Assembly: GCA_035561075.1 (NCBI GenBank)
Contig: DATMYF010000084.1
Coordinates: forward strand, 1-64,000
Origin: JAMCRM01 sp035561075
Lineage (GTDB): Bacteria; Acidobacteriota; Terriglobia; Bryobacterales; Bryobacteraceae
Reading direction: 5' to 3'
DNA length: 64,000 nt
This document shows, one piece after another, positions 51,012-60,758 of the stretch. A model generated the notes under the pieces. It made no database searches and was not told where the DNA came from. It saw nothing but the letters and a program-made list of their open reading frames with translations. Positions within the stretch are counted from its first letter, which is position 1. Each line of letters begins with the position of its first letter. Made by a program: the position numbers and the translations under genes.

Positions 51012-53975
51012 TTAGAACTGGAAGCGCAGCGAGAAGCGCGCGTAGAAGGGCCGGCGATACGTCAGCGGTTTCATCCAGTCCACGCTCGCCACTCCGCCAT
51101 CCAACTCGGCGAACTGGTCTACGGTCGTGATCGTCTTCCGGTTGAACAGGTTGAGCATATCGACCGATACCGTGGTCTTGTAGCGCTCCGCCTTGAACGG
51201 AAGATCGTAAGACGCCTTCAGATCCCAGTAGTTCTGGAAGGGTGTGCGGCCGAACGCGCCGCGTCCCCCGACGGGAACCTCACCTTTGTTTCCGTAGGAC
51301 GGGTGAGCCAGCAGCTTGTTGAGCGGTGAGCCGGTCTGCGCGGTCCAGCGGATTCCCAGATTAAGGCGTTTCCGGAAAACGTAATTTCCGAAAACGTTCG
51401 CCACGTGCCGGCGGTCGTTCGGCAGCGGCCCGACTGCGAACTGGTCGGCAAGCGCCTCACTCCAGATGAAATCGAAGAGCGAGGTGATGTTGGGGTCCGA
51501 CTGATCGTTATCGTTGCGGTAGAGTCCTTCATAGTTGCCGAAGAGCTTGGCGAGGCGGTAGTTGGCCGTCAGCGACCAGTTGGAACCGAAGCGCTTGTCC
51601 ATGGTCAGCTCGAAAGCTTTGTAGACGCGGCGCGGGTCCGGGAACAGGTCGGGTTTGCCGTCGGGTTCGAACATGCCGGAGCCGACGGTAAAGCCGGTGT
51701 CGGTATCGCAATTCGCCCCGGAGGTGCAGGCCGTGGGATTGTGGAACAGGTCGAGGCCCAGGCTGGGGTTGGTGACCACGAAATTCTGCTCGGCCCCGGC
51801 GTCGGCCGACTCGACCGTAGCGCCGGAGATGTCTTCGATAATGCGTTTCACGTTGCGGTGAATGAACCGCGCGCTCAAGATCATGCCGCGGAATTCATGC
51901 TCCGCCCCGAGCACGATTTCCTCCTGGTACTGGGCCTTGGTGCCGCCGGCAATGATGGTCGGCTCCGTGCCATACGGGCTGAAGGTGCTGCCCGGAACCA
52001 GGTTTGCCTGGGTCGGAGGCAGGCCGAAAAAGTTCCCGTTCATGTAGGAACTCTCCATGGACATCGCGCGGACGGCCAGATCCTGCGGAACCTTTTCGAA
52101 GAAGCGGCCCCAACTGGCCATCAGCTTGGTCTTCCGGTTCCCCGTGGGATCGATGATAAAGCCCAGCCGCGGAGCCCAGTTTGCGGCGAAGGTGTAACGG
52201 TTCTGGTTACCATTGATCTGCTGCTGTTCCCAGCGCAGGCCCAGCTTGGCGGTGACGTAACGGTTGATCTGCCAGGCATCCTGGGCGAAGGCGTTGTGGT
52301 AGTCCGTCGCGGAGGTGACCGCCGGATCGGTGTAGTTGCCGCGGTAATTGCGATAGACGTTGTTGTAAGTCACTCCGCCCACTGTGCGGGTTGCGTAGAG
52401 ATAGAAAGTGCCACCATGCGTCATTTTTCCGACGGCCGAAGCGGGGATGCCGCGGGCTTCGGGCAACGCCCAGTCAGGGCCGGAGTAGATGTGCATGGCG
52501 TCGTAGCGCACCTGGTTGAAGCCGTACCCGATATCGATCTGATGCCCGCCGAACAGGTTGGCGTTGCGGGTCAGCATGGTGTTGTACTGGCGGTTGTCGC
52601 CTTCGGAGTTCTCGAGGAATCCGGCGCCGCCGGCCAGGGTGTAGGCGGCATTCGGCTTCACCTTGGTGTAGTCGCGAATCGCGAAGGCGTTGTTCGTGGC
52701 GGTCTCGATGAAGTAGGTGTGGTTGATTCCGAAGCTGGCTGCCAATAAGGTTTTGGCACCGAAAAGTCCGCTATACTTCACGGCCCAGTTGCGGGTGCCA
52801 TAGGCGTTGCTGGACGCCGAATCCAGGTCGTCGCGAACCAGCGAGCGGTGCACGCCGGAAGGATCGCGGGAGGGGTCGCCGAAGGCCGTCCCTTCGAGTT
52901 TATGGTTCTGCGTGAAGTTGTAGTTCAGCTTCCCGACCCAGTTGTAGCTGCGGCGCTTCCAGTCCTGCATTCCGAGCGCCCGCGTGCCGAAATTTTGGGG
53001 GCCGAGGCGGTCCTCATCACTGAAAGACGGGTTGAAGGAGCCATACCAGAAGAACTTGTCCTTTAGTATTGGCCCGCCGATATTGAAGCCGACATCCCAA
53101 CCGCTCCGGCGCCAGGTTTCGGTTTTCGGATCGGCCGTGCGGAGGTCATTGGGCTGCCTGTAACCGGCTTCCGACCATCCTGGGTTGGTGTAGGCGTAAG
53201 CGGAACCGTGAATGTCGTTGCCGCCGCTGTCGGTCACAATGTTCACTACGCCGCCGAGCGCCTGCCCGTACTGCGCCTCGAAGCCGCCGGTCTTGACCTG
53301 GACTTCCTTCACGAAATCGAAATTCACGCCCGAGCCGATCGAGCCGTAAACGCTGGACCACACGCCGAAAGCACCGTAACCCTGGTCCGTGGCGTTAATG
53401 CCGTCGATGATGTACTGGTTCTCCAGGCCGCTGGCGCCGGAGATGGAGGGATTGGCGGTCCCGGTTCCGCCGCCGTCGGAAACACCCGCGGCGAGCGAAA
53501 ACAGCGCCGTGACGTTGCGGCCGACGGGGATGTTGGCGTACTGCTCCTGGCTAAGAACGCCGCCGGTAGTGGTGGTGGCGGTATCCACGGTGGCAACCCG
53601 TTCGGAGACCTGCACGACCTCGGTCACCGCGCCGGGCTCAAGGCTCACGCGCAGAGAGCTGCGCTGATTGGCGCTGACGGCGAACGACTTGACCTCCGCC
53701 ACCCGGAAGCCCTGGAATTCGGCGCGCACCGCGTAGTTGCCCGGCGCGAGGTTGAAGAACACCGCCCGGCCGCGCAGGTCGGACTCGGCCTTCTGGGTGC
53801 CGGTGGGCCCGGTAAGCTGCACTGCCGCGCCCTGAATGATGGCGCCGCTCATGTCGGCAACTTCGATAGACACGGAGCCTTTCGATGTATCGCCGCCGGC
53901 TTGCGCGTATAAGGCCGCGGGGCGGCAAGCGAGACATAGCAACAATAAACAAACACTGAAGATCCGTTTGCTCAC
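51012..53975 (-). CDS. TonB-dependent receptor with carboxypeptidase-regulatory domain
   Basis: 987 aa from a GTG at 53975 with AAGGAAGG upstream; a longer frame to 54125 overlaps the preceding gene and lacks a signal peptide. Signal peptide KRIFSVCLLLLCLACRPAAL, then the regulatory Ig domain (~33-110; SVSIEVADMSGAIIQGAAVQ), a plug (NQYIIDGINATDQGYGAFGV, FEAQYGQALGGVVNIVTDSG) and a barrel ending YARFSLRFQF with terminal Phe. It should import or bind a ligand at the outer membrane. It follows the GWxTD gene by 25 bases and is the last gene before the terminator. The two receptors in the window share architecture but little sequence. Confidence 0.92.
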   Translation of the reverse strand: MSKRIFSVCLLLLCLACRPAALYAQAGGDTSKGSVSIEVADMSGAIIQGAAVQLTGPTGTQKAESDLRGRAVFFNLAPGNYAVRAEFQGFRVAEVKSFAVSANQRSSLRVSLEPGAVTEVVQVSERVATVDTATTTTGGVLSQEQYANIPVGRNVTALFSLAAGVSDGGGTGTANPSISGASGLENQYIIDGINATDQGYGAFGVWSSVYGSIGSGVNFDFVKEVQVKTGGFEAQYGQALGGVVNIVTDSGGNDIHGSAYAYTNPGWSEAGYRQPNDLRTADPKTETWRRSGWDVGFNIGGPILKDKFFWYGSFNPSFSDEDRLGPQNFGTRALGMQDWKRRSYNWVGKLNYNFTQNHKLEGTAFGDPSRDPSGVHRSLVRDDLDSASSNAYGTRNWAVKYSGLFGAKTLLAASFGINHTYFIETATNNAFAIRDYTKVKPNAAYTLAGGAGFLENSEGDNRQYNTMLTRNANLFGGHQIDIGYGFNQVRYDAMHIYSGPDWALPEARGIPASAVGKMTHGGTFYLYATRTVGGVTYNNVYRNYRGNYTDPAVTSATDYHNAFAQDAWQINRYVTAKLGLRWEQQQINGNQNRYTFAANWAPRLGFIIDPTGNRKTKLMASWGRFFEKVPQDLAVRAMSMESSYMNGNFFGLPPTQANLVPGSTFSPYGTEPTIIAGGTKAQYQEEIVLGAEHEFRGMILSARFIHRNVKRIIEDISGATVESADAGAEQNFVVTNPSLGLDLFHNPTACTSGANCDTDTGFTVGSGMFEPDGKPDLFPDPRRVYKAFELTMDKRFGSNWSLTANYRLAKLFGNYEGLYRNDNDQSDPNITSLFDFIWSEALADQFAVGPLPNDRRHVANVFGNYVFRKRLNLGIRWTAQTGSPLNKLLAHPSYGNKGEVPVGGRGAFGRTPFQNYWDLKASYDLPFKAERYKTTVSVDMLNLFNRKTITTVDQFAELDGGVASVDWMKPLTYRRPFYARFSLRFQF

Positions 53976-54000
53976 GCTATAACCTTCCTTGAAAATCGAT

Positions 54001-55752
54001 TCACCGGGAGGAGCGCCCGGCTGCCGCCCGCAGGTGCTGCAACAAGCCCTGTACGGCAGGGTTCTGGGTGATGTTCCAGGAGGCCTCCAGTGCGGCCACG
54101 GCCTCCTGGGACCGGCCCTGCGCAAGCCAGCACAAGGCCCGTTCGTAATGCATGGCGGCGAGCCGCGGCGGGGTATCCGCCTGGCCCTCGGAAACGACTA
54201 CGGGCTGGGTTTCGCCGGCCGCGTCGGTGACGGTGAATGTCACCGAGCGGGCCGCGATCCGGCCGGTTCGAGAATCTTTGACGCGCACAGCGAGTTGATA
54301 CGCACCGGGCTGGAGCTCATCGGTAGAGAGCGTCTTGCCCACCATCAGGGAGCCGAAAGCGTCCGTCGCGCGCAAGCTGAGCTTATCTTCGAACGTCTTC
54401 CGAACACGCGCGGGTCCGCCGCCGATGACGTACTCGACGTCGAGCGCGTCCGGACGCGGCTCGGCCACCGAGACCTGATAGCAGATGCGAAGACCCCGTC
54501 CGGGCATGGTTGCGCCCGCGGGATCCGGGAAAAACTTGATGCCACCGAAGTGAAAGGGCCGCTCGCGAGTATCCGGTTCGTAACGCGAGACCACCAGGAC
54601 TTCGCTGACGGCGGCGCGGTCGGAAGGCCGGGCGACGGTGATGTCGCGGGTGGCTTCATACGTCCGCCTGGCAGCTACGTTCTCCGCCGTAACGGTGAGG
54701 CGGTACGTGCCTTCGACCACCGGAATGCGGTCCTCATAGACAAACGGCCGCGCTTTGAGTGCTTCTTCCGAGCCGGCGGGAACCGAAAAACGGGGCGCCG
54801 CCTCCCGCTCCAGCACCAGACGCCCGGCGGCGAAGAGGCGCGCCCGGATCCGGAATTCGGCACGGCCGCCGGCCGCCTTGGGTTGGGTCGGGTCCTGGAT
54901 CTCAAGCTGCCAATGAACCCAGGGGTCGCCCTTCTCCCAGGCAACGAAAGCCAGCAGCCCGGCGCGCGCCAGATCGTATTGCACCCGCGAGCTGACGCGC
55001 TCAAGCCGCAGCGCCCGCTGGGCGATTAGCGCCACGTAGCTGGGCATCTGGTTGTAGGCCTGGGCCGCGTGAATGATGCTTTGGGAAGCCATGGAGCCGC
55101 CAAAGGTGTCAGTATCCACCGGCTCCCCGGGAATCAGCGACAAGGTGGCGCGGGCCAACTCCGTGTTGATGTTCCGCAGGTACTGGTAGGCTTGCCGGCT
55201 GGTACCTCCGGCACGCAGCAGTTTTTCCGGGCCGTCCACGGCGGGGTGATAGTAGCGGTAGCCGCCGACGCCGTCGCGGTCGAGGAAAAGAATGTAGAAG
55301 AACGGAGGGAGCTCCGAGAGCCCGGGATTGGAGTAGAACCACAGCTCAACTGGGAACAGCTCCTGACTGTGCAAGAAATTCGTGGTGCTTTGAGGCTTGC
55401 CGAAGAGCAGGTAGGTGCGGCCGCGATCGGTGCGCCATCCTTCGGTGCCGGAGTCTTTACCAAGGAAGGCGTTGACGTGGGCCAGCCGGCGGTAGAACTC
55501 TTCCCGGAACTCGTTGTGTCCGGATCCCGGAGCAGGGTTGCGGAGTTCCCAGAAGCGCTCCAAAAAAGCGTCCCGCTGGTCGTCGGTCTTCAGGTTCAGA
55601 AACGCCTGGCGCTCGGTCTTTGTAATCAGGTAGGAAGCTGGGCCGGCAAGCCATTCGGCATAGGTCGGGGCGAGCCTCGGCTGCGCGCCGGGCGAAAGGA
55701 GTGCCGCCCCAATGAGGAGCAAGGATACTGAGGCTGCCTTTACCACAATCAC
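54001..55752 (-). CDS. GWxTD domain-containing secreted protein
   Basis: 583 aa from a GTG at 55752, with GGAGGG ten bases upstream. A signal peptide (KAASVSLLLIGAALLSPGA) is followed by the defining domain at ~30-180: FLERFWELRNPAPGSGHNEF and GWRTDRGRTYLLFGKP (GWxTD at 105-109). The rest is a series of beta-rich segments and a C-terminal TPR-like stretch (HYERALCWLAQGRSQEAVAA). GWxTD proteins are widespread in Acidobacteria and some other phyla, but their function is unknown. The operon with a TonB-dependent receptor suggests an envelope role; it may help receptor assembly or substrate handling. Confidence 0.9.
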   Translation of the reverse strand: MIVVKAASVSLLLIGAALLSPGAQPRLAPTYAEWLAGPASYLITKTERQAFLNLKTDDQRDAFLERFWELRNPAPGSGHNEFREEFYRRLAHVNAFLGKDSGTEGWRTDRGRTYLLFGKPQSTTNFLHSQELFPVELWFYSNPGLSELPPFFYILFLDRDGVGGYRYYHPAVDGPEKLLRAGGTSRQAYQYLRNINTELARATLSLIPGEPVDTDTFGGSMASQSIIHAAQAYNQMPSYVALIAQRALRLERVSSRVQYDLARAGLLAFVAWEKGDPWVHWQLEIQDPTQPKAAGGRAEFRIRARLFAAGRLVLEREAAPRFSVPAGSEEALKARPFVYEDRIPVVEGTYRLTVTAENVAARRTYEATRDITVARPSDRAAVSEVLVVSRYEPDTRERPFHFGGIKFFPDPAGATMPGRGLRICYQVSVAEPRPDALDVEYVIGGGPARVRKTFEDKLSLRATDAFGSLMVGKTLSTDELQPGAYQLAVRVKDSRTGRIAARSVTFTVTDAAGETQPVVVSEGQADTPPRLAAMHYERALCWLAQGRSQEAVAALEASWNITQNPAVQGLLQHLRAAAGRSSR

Positions 55753-56059
55753 TTAGTACGTTCCCTCCGGAGAGTCAGCCGTTTGTTGAATAACGCACTA
55801 GTATGCACTCTGAACACCATTGTTGAAGCCACTGCAAAGTGATGACTTTGTTAAGACCAGTACATTTGGTCCAATGCGCAGCTTCCGTTTACGGGAGTTT
55901 CCTCTACGCCTTTTGGGATAGGCGAGGCAGGCGAAAAAGGCTGGGGTGCCCGAAACTGAGAGTTGCAGTACACTATTAAACGAGAACTTGTCGGATTTCA
56001 ACGTGCGGAGATGCCCGGGCGTTATGCCTGGCGTCCGCAGCCTCCCGGATGCGATCGAT
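55753..56059. promoter_or_regulatory. Divergent intergenic region between GWxTD and the export module
   Basis: 307 bases upstream of both the GWxTD gene and the polysaccharide export gene. AT-richer patches (around 55785-55870 and 55965-55985) probably hold promoters for both directions, but no hexamer pair is convincing. I see no gene, RNA or repeat. Confidence 0.4.
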
Positions 56060-56671
56060 ATGGTTAGACGTTCAATTGCTGTCCTGATACTGTCCGCCAC
56101 GGTCATACTGCCCCGGTTCGCGGCGGGGTCTCAACAGGCGCCAACGGGCGCTCATAAGAAGGTGGAAGCGCCCACGCTCGGGGGTGCTCCGGTGGACCCG
56201 AAAACGTACGTGATCGGACCGGAAGATCTGCTGGTAGTGCGGGTATGGCGGGAAGCGGAACTCTCGGGTGAATTCCCGGTGCGTCCGGACGGGCGCATCT
56301 CGCTTCCGCTGGTCAATGAGATCCAGGCTGCCGGACTGACTCCGGAGCAACTTAAGGCGGCGGTGGAGAAGGGTCTCTCAAGATATATGACACAGCCGGA
56401 AGTGAGTGTGGCGGTGCGGCAGGTCAACAGCAAGAAGTACTTCATCATCGGGGAGGTCCAGAAGCCCGGTTCGTATCCCCTGACGGTGCCCACCTCGGTG
56501 CTCGAAGCGCTGGTGAACGCGGGGGGGTTCCGTGATTTCGCCAACCCCAAGAAAATCGTCATCCTGCGCGGCGGCGAGAGGCTCAAGTTCAACTACAAGG
56601 AAGTGATCTCCGGCAAGAAGATGGACCAGAACATCAGGCTGGAGAGCGGCGATCAGATTATCGTGCCGTGA
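56060..56671 (+). CDS. Polysaccharide biosynthesis/export protein (Wza-type, short)
   Basis: About 203 aa from the ATG at 56060, which opens a signal peptide (MVRRSIAVLILSATVILPRF). The Poly_export and SLBB-type regions are clear: DPKTYVIGPEDLLVVRVWRE, EFPVRPDGRISLPLVNEIQA and FIIGEVQKPGSYPLTVPTSV, ending LESGDQIIVP. It has one export domain and one SLBB-like repeat; E. coli Wza is longer, with a C-terminal helix forming the outer-membrane pore. It probably forms the periplasmic/outer-membrane part of an exopolysaccharide exporter with the next two genes. Confidence 0.92.
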   Translation: MVRRSIAVLILSATVILPRFAAGSQQAPTGAHKKVEAPTLGGAPVDPKTYVIGPEDLLVVRVWREAELSGEFPVRPDGRISLPLVNEIQAAGLTPEQLKAAVEKGLSRYMTQPEVSVAVRQVNSKKYFIIGEVQKPGSYPLTVPTSVLEALVNAGGFRDFANPKKIVILRGGERLKFNYKEVISGKKMDQNIRLESGDQIIVP

Positions 56672-56715
56672 GCGTGTCGCCAAGTCTATCCGGGGTCCTG
56701 AGGGAGAAAGGTTGA

Positions 56716-58383
56716 ATGGTTCCGTCGCAATGGTATGTGAGCGTATCGAGGCGGCCGCCCGATGTTGAAGACTATATCGACATGTTGCGGCGGTACCGGT
56801 CGTGGATTCTCGGGCCGACCTTCGCCGGCCTGGTGATCTCGGTGATGACGGCCTTTTTTTGGCCCGACACCTATATTTCCACGGCCGTGATGCGCATTAC
56901 TCCGCAGCAGGTGCCCGAACGGCTGGTGCCCAGCAATGTGACGTCGCAGATCGCCGAACGGCTGGGAGCCATGCAGACCGAGATTATCAGCCGCGGCAGT
57001 CTTTCGGACCTGATCCAGCGGCCGTCGCTCGACCTGTACAAGCGGGAACGCCAGCGCAAACCGATGGAAGACGTGGTCGAGCAGATGAGGAGAGACATCC
57101 ACATCAACATTCTGGACTCGCCCTCATCGCAGCCGCGCAACCGCGCCGCCTCCGCTTTCCAGATTTCCTTCTGGTACACAGACCGGTATAAGGCCCAGGC
57201 GGTGGTGCGGGAACTGGTGACCAAGTTCATCGAGCAGAACATCACGGTGCTGCGCAACCAGGCGAGCCTGACCACCAGCTTTTTGACGGACGAACTGAAG
57301 ACAGCCAAAGACGAACTGGACCGCATCGAGGCTGAGATTACGGCATTCAAGGTCCAGAACCAGGGCCGCCTGCCGGAACAACAGAATTCCAATCTTCAGG
57401 CGTTGAACTCACTGCACATGCAGCTTGCATCGGTGAACGAGGCCATCAACAACAGCGGGCAGCAGCGGCTGCTGATGGAGACGCAGCTCCAGAATCTCCG
57501 CAACCAGACCACGTTCATTACCTCCAACATGCACGAGACGGTGGGTTCGCAGGCTGTGAAGAACGAGCGGCTGATCCAGCTCAACAAAACTATTCTGGAA
57601 ACGGAGACGTCGTTGGCGGCGGCCGGCGAGGTGTACCGGAACGATCATCCGGACATCCGGACATTCCGGAAAAAGCTGGAGGTGCTGAAAAAGGAGCGGG
57701 ACATGCTCGCGGCCGAAGACCGGCAAGAGCAGACCAAAGCTTCCGGCCCGCAGACAGTGATCAATCCGCAGGCGGCCCGGTCGCTTGAAGAGATCAAATC
57801 CAACGTCGCCACCCTGCAGGCGCAGATTCGCGCGAAGGACCTGGACATCGAGCAGCGTATCAAGCAGCAGGCCGAGTTGAACAAGCTGATCCAGGGCTTT
57901 CAGGCGCGCATCGAGACGGCTCCCGCCAACGAGCAGAAATACCTGGGGTTGCTGCGCGACCAGGAACTCGCCAAGACCAAGTTCCAGCAGATGACGCAAA
58001 AGAAGGAACTGTCGGAGACGGCGCTGAACCTGGAGGAGCGCAAGGCAGGGGAGAATTTGGAGGTGCTGGACCAGGCCTCCCTTCCAGAGCAGCCAGCCGA
58101 GCCGAACCGCGTGATGATAGCTGCCGCGGGCACCGGCCTGGGACTGCTGCTGGGACTGTTCATGGCCGGGATGAAGGAGATGAAGGATACCTCGCTCAAG
58201 AACCTGAAGGACGTACGAACGTACACCAACCTGCCGGTTCTGAGCAGCATCCCGCTACTTGAGAATGCGCTCCTGGTGCGCCGCAAGCGCCGGTTGTTCT
58301 GGCTGGCATGGTCGAGCGCCATTATATTCGGGACGATTGCGATGAGCGGGTCCATGTATTTCTACTATTTCGGCCGGAGCTAG
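56716..58383 (+). CDS. Polysaccharide chain-length determinant (Wzz/GumC-like) membrane protein
   Basis: 555 aa. A TM helix at ~30-50 (RSWILGPTFAGLVISVMTAF), a Wzz periplasmic segment, a long coiled coil (~190-430; TDELKTAKDELDRIEAEITA, LDIEQRIKQQAELNKLIQGF) and a second TM pair near 470 and 530 fit the PCP-2 family. A GNVR-like region (NLEVLDQASLPEQPAEPNRV) precedes the second TM. It has no kinase domain; the kinase is the separate next gene, six bases downstream. It should control chain length and help open the exporter. Confidence 0.9.
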   Translation: MVPSQWYVSVSRRPPDVEDYIDMLRRYRSWILGPTFAGLVISVMTAFFWPDTYISTAVMRITPQQVPERLVPSNVTSQIAERLGAMQTEIISRGSLSDLIQRPSLDLYKRERQRKPMEDVVEQMRRDIHINILDSPSSQPRNRAASAFQISFWYTDRYKAQAVVRELVTKFIEQNITVLRNQASLTTSFLTDELKTAKDELDRIEAEITAFKVQNQGRLPEQQNSNLQALNSLHMQLASVNEAINNSGQQRLLMETQLQNLRNQTTFITSNMHETVGSQAVKNERLIQLNKTILETETSLAAAGEVYRNDHPDIRTFRKKLEVLKKERDMLAAEDRQEQTKASGPQTVINPQAARSLEEIKSNVATLQAQIRAKDLDIEQRIKQQAELNKLIQGFQARIETAPANEQKYLGLLRDQELAKTKFQQMTQKKELSETALNLEERKAGENLEVLDQASLPEQPAEPNRVMIAAAGTGLGLLLGLFMAGMKEMKDTSLKNLKDVRTYTNLPVLSSIPLLENALLVRRKRRLFWLAWSSAIIFGTIAMSGSMYFYYFGRS

Positions 58384-58389
58384 CAGACA

Positions 58390-59232
58390 ATGAGTCGAGT
58401 TCACGATGCCCTGCGCCGGGCGGCACAGGCGGGATTCGGGGGAGCGGACGCTCCACCCCGGGAGATCGCGGTTCGGCCGCCGGCGGTAACGGAAGAAGCC
58501 TCCGCGGTTTTCCACCGTGGAATGCTCGATCAGACTCTGGAGATCCCGTTTCAACCCGCTCCGGAGTCGCACCTGCTGGACCTGCAAAGCGGGCACGAGA
58601 CGCCGGCGGAGGAGTTCCGAACGCTGCGGACGCGGCTCAACCACCTGCAGTCGCTACAGCCGCTCCATACCGTGGTGGTCAGCAGCCCTTCGCCCGCGGA
58701 GGGAAAGACGTTCACGGCCGTAAACCTGGCACTGGCGGAGGCGCACCTGGCGGACAACCTGGTGCTGTTGGGCGACTTCGACCTGCGGCGCCCGGTGGTT
58801 CACGATATGTTTCAGGTGGACCGCGCGCCGGGACTCTCGGATTACCTGCTGGGCCAGGTCCCCTTCTCGGGCGCGCTGCGAAAAATCGCGGGGCTCAACT
58901 TATATATCATGCCGGCTGGCAGCCCCGTGAAGAACCCGCTGGAGCTGCTGAACCGCCGCCAGGCCAAAGCGCTTTTTGAGGACCTGCCGCGGGTATTCAA
59001 CTGGGCCATTTTTGACACCCCGCCGCTGCTGTTCTCCGCGGATGCGAACCTGCTGGCGACGCTCGCGGACGGCACCATCCTGGTAGTCAAAATCGGTTCC
59101 ACAACGTTCGACAACGTCACCCGGGCGATCCAGTCGCTCTGCGAGAACAACGTACTGGGGATCGTGGCGAACGGCGCGCGGGCTTCCGAGCTCTACAGCA
59201 AGTACACTTACTACTATTCGAAGTCCGAGTAG
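58390..59232 (+). CDS. Bacterial tyrosine kinase (CpsD/Wzc kinase-domain type)
   Basis: 280 aa stand-alone BY-kinase. It has a Walker A-like SSPSPAEGKTFT (99-108), Walker A' LLGDFDLRRP (126-135; Asp129, Asp131) and a Walker B region in AIFDTPPLLF. The C-terminus is a tyrosine cluster (Y269, Y272, Y274-Y276), the usual autophosphorylation tail. EEFRTLRTRLNHLQ upstream matches the contact helix that binds a neighbouring protomer. It should phosphorylate itself and regulate export with the preceding chain-length protein. No polysaccharide glycosyltransferases lie close by, so the assembly genes are elsewhere. Confidence 0.93.
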   Translation: MSRVHDALRRAAQAGFGGADAPPREIAVRPPAVTEEASAVFHRGMLDQTLEIPFQPAPESHLLDLQSGHETPAEEFRTLRTRLNHLQSLQPLHTVVVSSPSPAEGKTFTAVNLALAEAHLADNLVLLGDFDLRRPVVHDMFQVDRAPGLSDYLLGQVPFSGALRKIAGLNLYIMPAGSPVKNPLELLNRRQAKALFEDLPRVFNWAIFDTPPLLFSADANLLATLADGTILVVKIGSTTFDNVTRAIQSLCENNVLGIVANGARASELYSKYTYYYSKSE

Positions 59233-59239
59233 CCGGGAA

Positions 59240-60745
59240 ATGGAACCCCTCTACGTGCGGGTGGATCCCGCCGATAACGTCGCCATCGTGGTGAACCCGG
59301 AAGGGCTGGCGGCCGGCAGCGTGTTTCGTGGCGGACTGGCGCTTAAAGAGCCGGTTCCCGCGGGCCACAAGCTGGCGCTCCGCGACCTGGAAAAAGGACA
59401 GCCCGTAATCCGTTACGGCCAGACGATCGGGTATGCTGCCCGCGCCATCGGCCGCGGCGAGTGGGTGCGGGAGGAACTGGTGGAGCTTCCCGACGCTCCC
59501 CTGTTAGACGCGCTGCCTTTGGCGACAAACCCTCCCCCGCCGCTGCCCCCGCTTGAAGGCTTCACGTTCCAGGGCTACCGGAACCCGGACGGCAGCGCGG
59601 GCACGCGGAACCTGCTGGGCATCGCGACCACCGTGCAGTGCGTAGCTCCCACCGTGGAATATGCTGTGCGCAGGATCCGGGCGGAGATCCTTCCGCGCTA
59701 TCCGGGGGTGGACGGGGTGGCGGCGGTTACGCACGGGTATGGCTGCGGGGTCGCCATCGACGCGCCGGGTGCCGCAATTCCTATCCGAACGCTGCGCAAT
59801 ATCAGCCTGCACGCGAACCTTGGGGGTGTGCCGCTGGTGGTGGGGCTCGGCTGCGAAAAGCTGCAACCCGTGCGGCTCCTGGGCGGAGAGGTGGCGGGGC
59901 CGGTGATCCGTCTTCAGGACGAGCACGGCTTCGAGGGAATGACCGCCGCGATTATGCGGGCAGCCGAAAAGCGCCTGGAGGAACTCGACCGGCGCAGGCG
60001 CGTCCAGTGCCCGGCATCGGACCTGGTAGTGGGGCTGCAATGCGGCGGCAGTGACGCGTTCTCCGGAGTCACGGCAAACCCCGCGGTGGGCTATGCGGCG
60101 GACCTGCTGGTGCGCGCCGGAGCCACCGTGCTGTTCTCGGAAGTGACGGAGGTGCGGGACGCCGTCCACCTGCTCACGCCGCGCGCCGCGACCCCGGATG
60201 TAGCGCGCGACCTGATCCGCGAAATGCGATGGTACGACGACTATCTGCGCCTGGGCGGTGCCGACCGGAGCGCCAACCCGACACCCGGCAACAAACGCGG
60301 CGGCCTGGCGAATGTCGTCGAGAAGGCGCTAGGGTCTGTCGCCAAGGCCGGCAGCACGGCGCTGATGGCGGTGGCCACCCACGGTGAGCGCGTCCGCACC
60401 AGGGGACTGGTGTTCGCCGCCACTCCCGCCAGCGACTTCATTTGCGGGACCCAGCAGCTTGCGTCAATGAACATGCACGTCTTCACCACGGGGGAAGGCA
60501 CGCCCTACGGGTTGGCCATGGTGCCGGTGGTAAAGGTGGCTTCGAGGACAGCGCTCGCGGAGCGATGGAGCGACCTGATCGACATCGACGCGGGACGGAT
60601 AGCTACCGGCCGCGCCACCATCGAGGACGTGGGGTGGGAAATTTTCCGGTTGATCCTGGAAGCGGCCGGCGGGCGGAAGACCTGGGCGGAGCATTGGGGT
60701 TTGGACAACGCCCTGGTGCCGTTCAACCCCGGTCCGGTGACCTGA
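59240..60745 (+). CDS. Galactarate/altronate dehydratase-family (GarD/UxaA) enzyme
   Basis: 501 aa. An N-terminal SAF domain (~1-90; LYVRVDPADNVAIVV to RYGQTIGYAARAIG) is fused to the large UxaA-type domain (GYRNPDGSAGTRNLLGIATT, THGYGCGV, GLQCGGSDAFSGVTANPAVG, GNKRGGLANVVEKALGS), the full architecture of GarD and UxaA. It should dehydrate a sugar acid (galactarate or altronate) with iron. The sequence alone does not settle the substrate. It begins eight bases after the kinase gene, but a functional link with export is not obvious; uronic acid polymers could connect the two. Confidence 0.9.
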   Translation: MEPLYVRVDPADNVAIVVNPEGLAAGSVFRGGLALKEPVPAGHKLALRDLEKGQPVIRYGQTIGYAARAIGRGEWVREELVELPDAPLLDALPLATNPPPPLPPLEGFTFQGYRNPDGSAGTRNLLGIATTVQCVAPTVEYAVRRIRAEILPRYPGVDGVAAVTHGYGCGVAIDAPGAAIPIRTLRNISLHANLGGVPLVVGLGCEKLQPVRLLGGEVAGPVIRLQDEHGFEGMTAAIMRAAEKRLEELDRRRRVQCPASDLVVGLQCGGSDAFSGVTANPAVGYAADLLVRAGATVLFSEVTEVRDAVHLLTPRAATPDVARDLIREMRWYDDYLRLGGADRSANPTPGNKRGGLANVVEKALGSVAKAGSTALMAVATHGERVRTRGLVFAATPASDFICGTQQLASMNMHVFTTGEGTPYGLAMVPVVKVASRTALAERWSDLIDIDAGRIATGRATIEDVGWEIFRLILEAAGGRKTWAEHWGLDNALVPFNPGPVT

Positions 60746-60758
60746 GCAGGAGTCCCGT

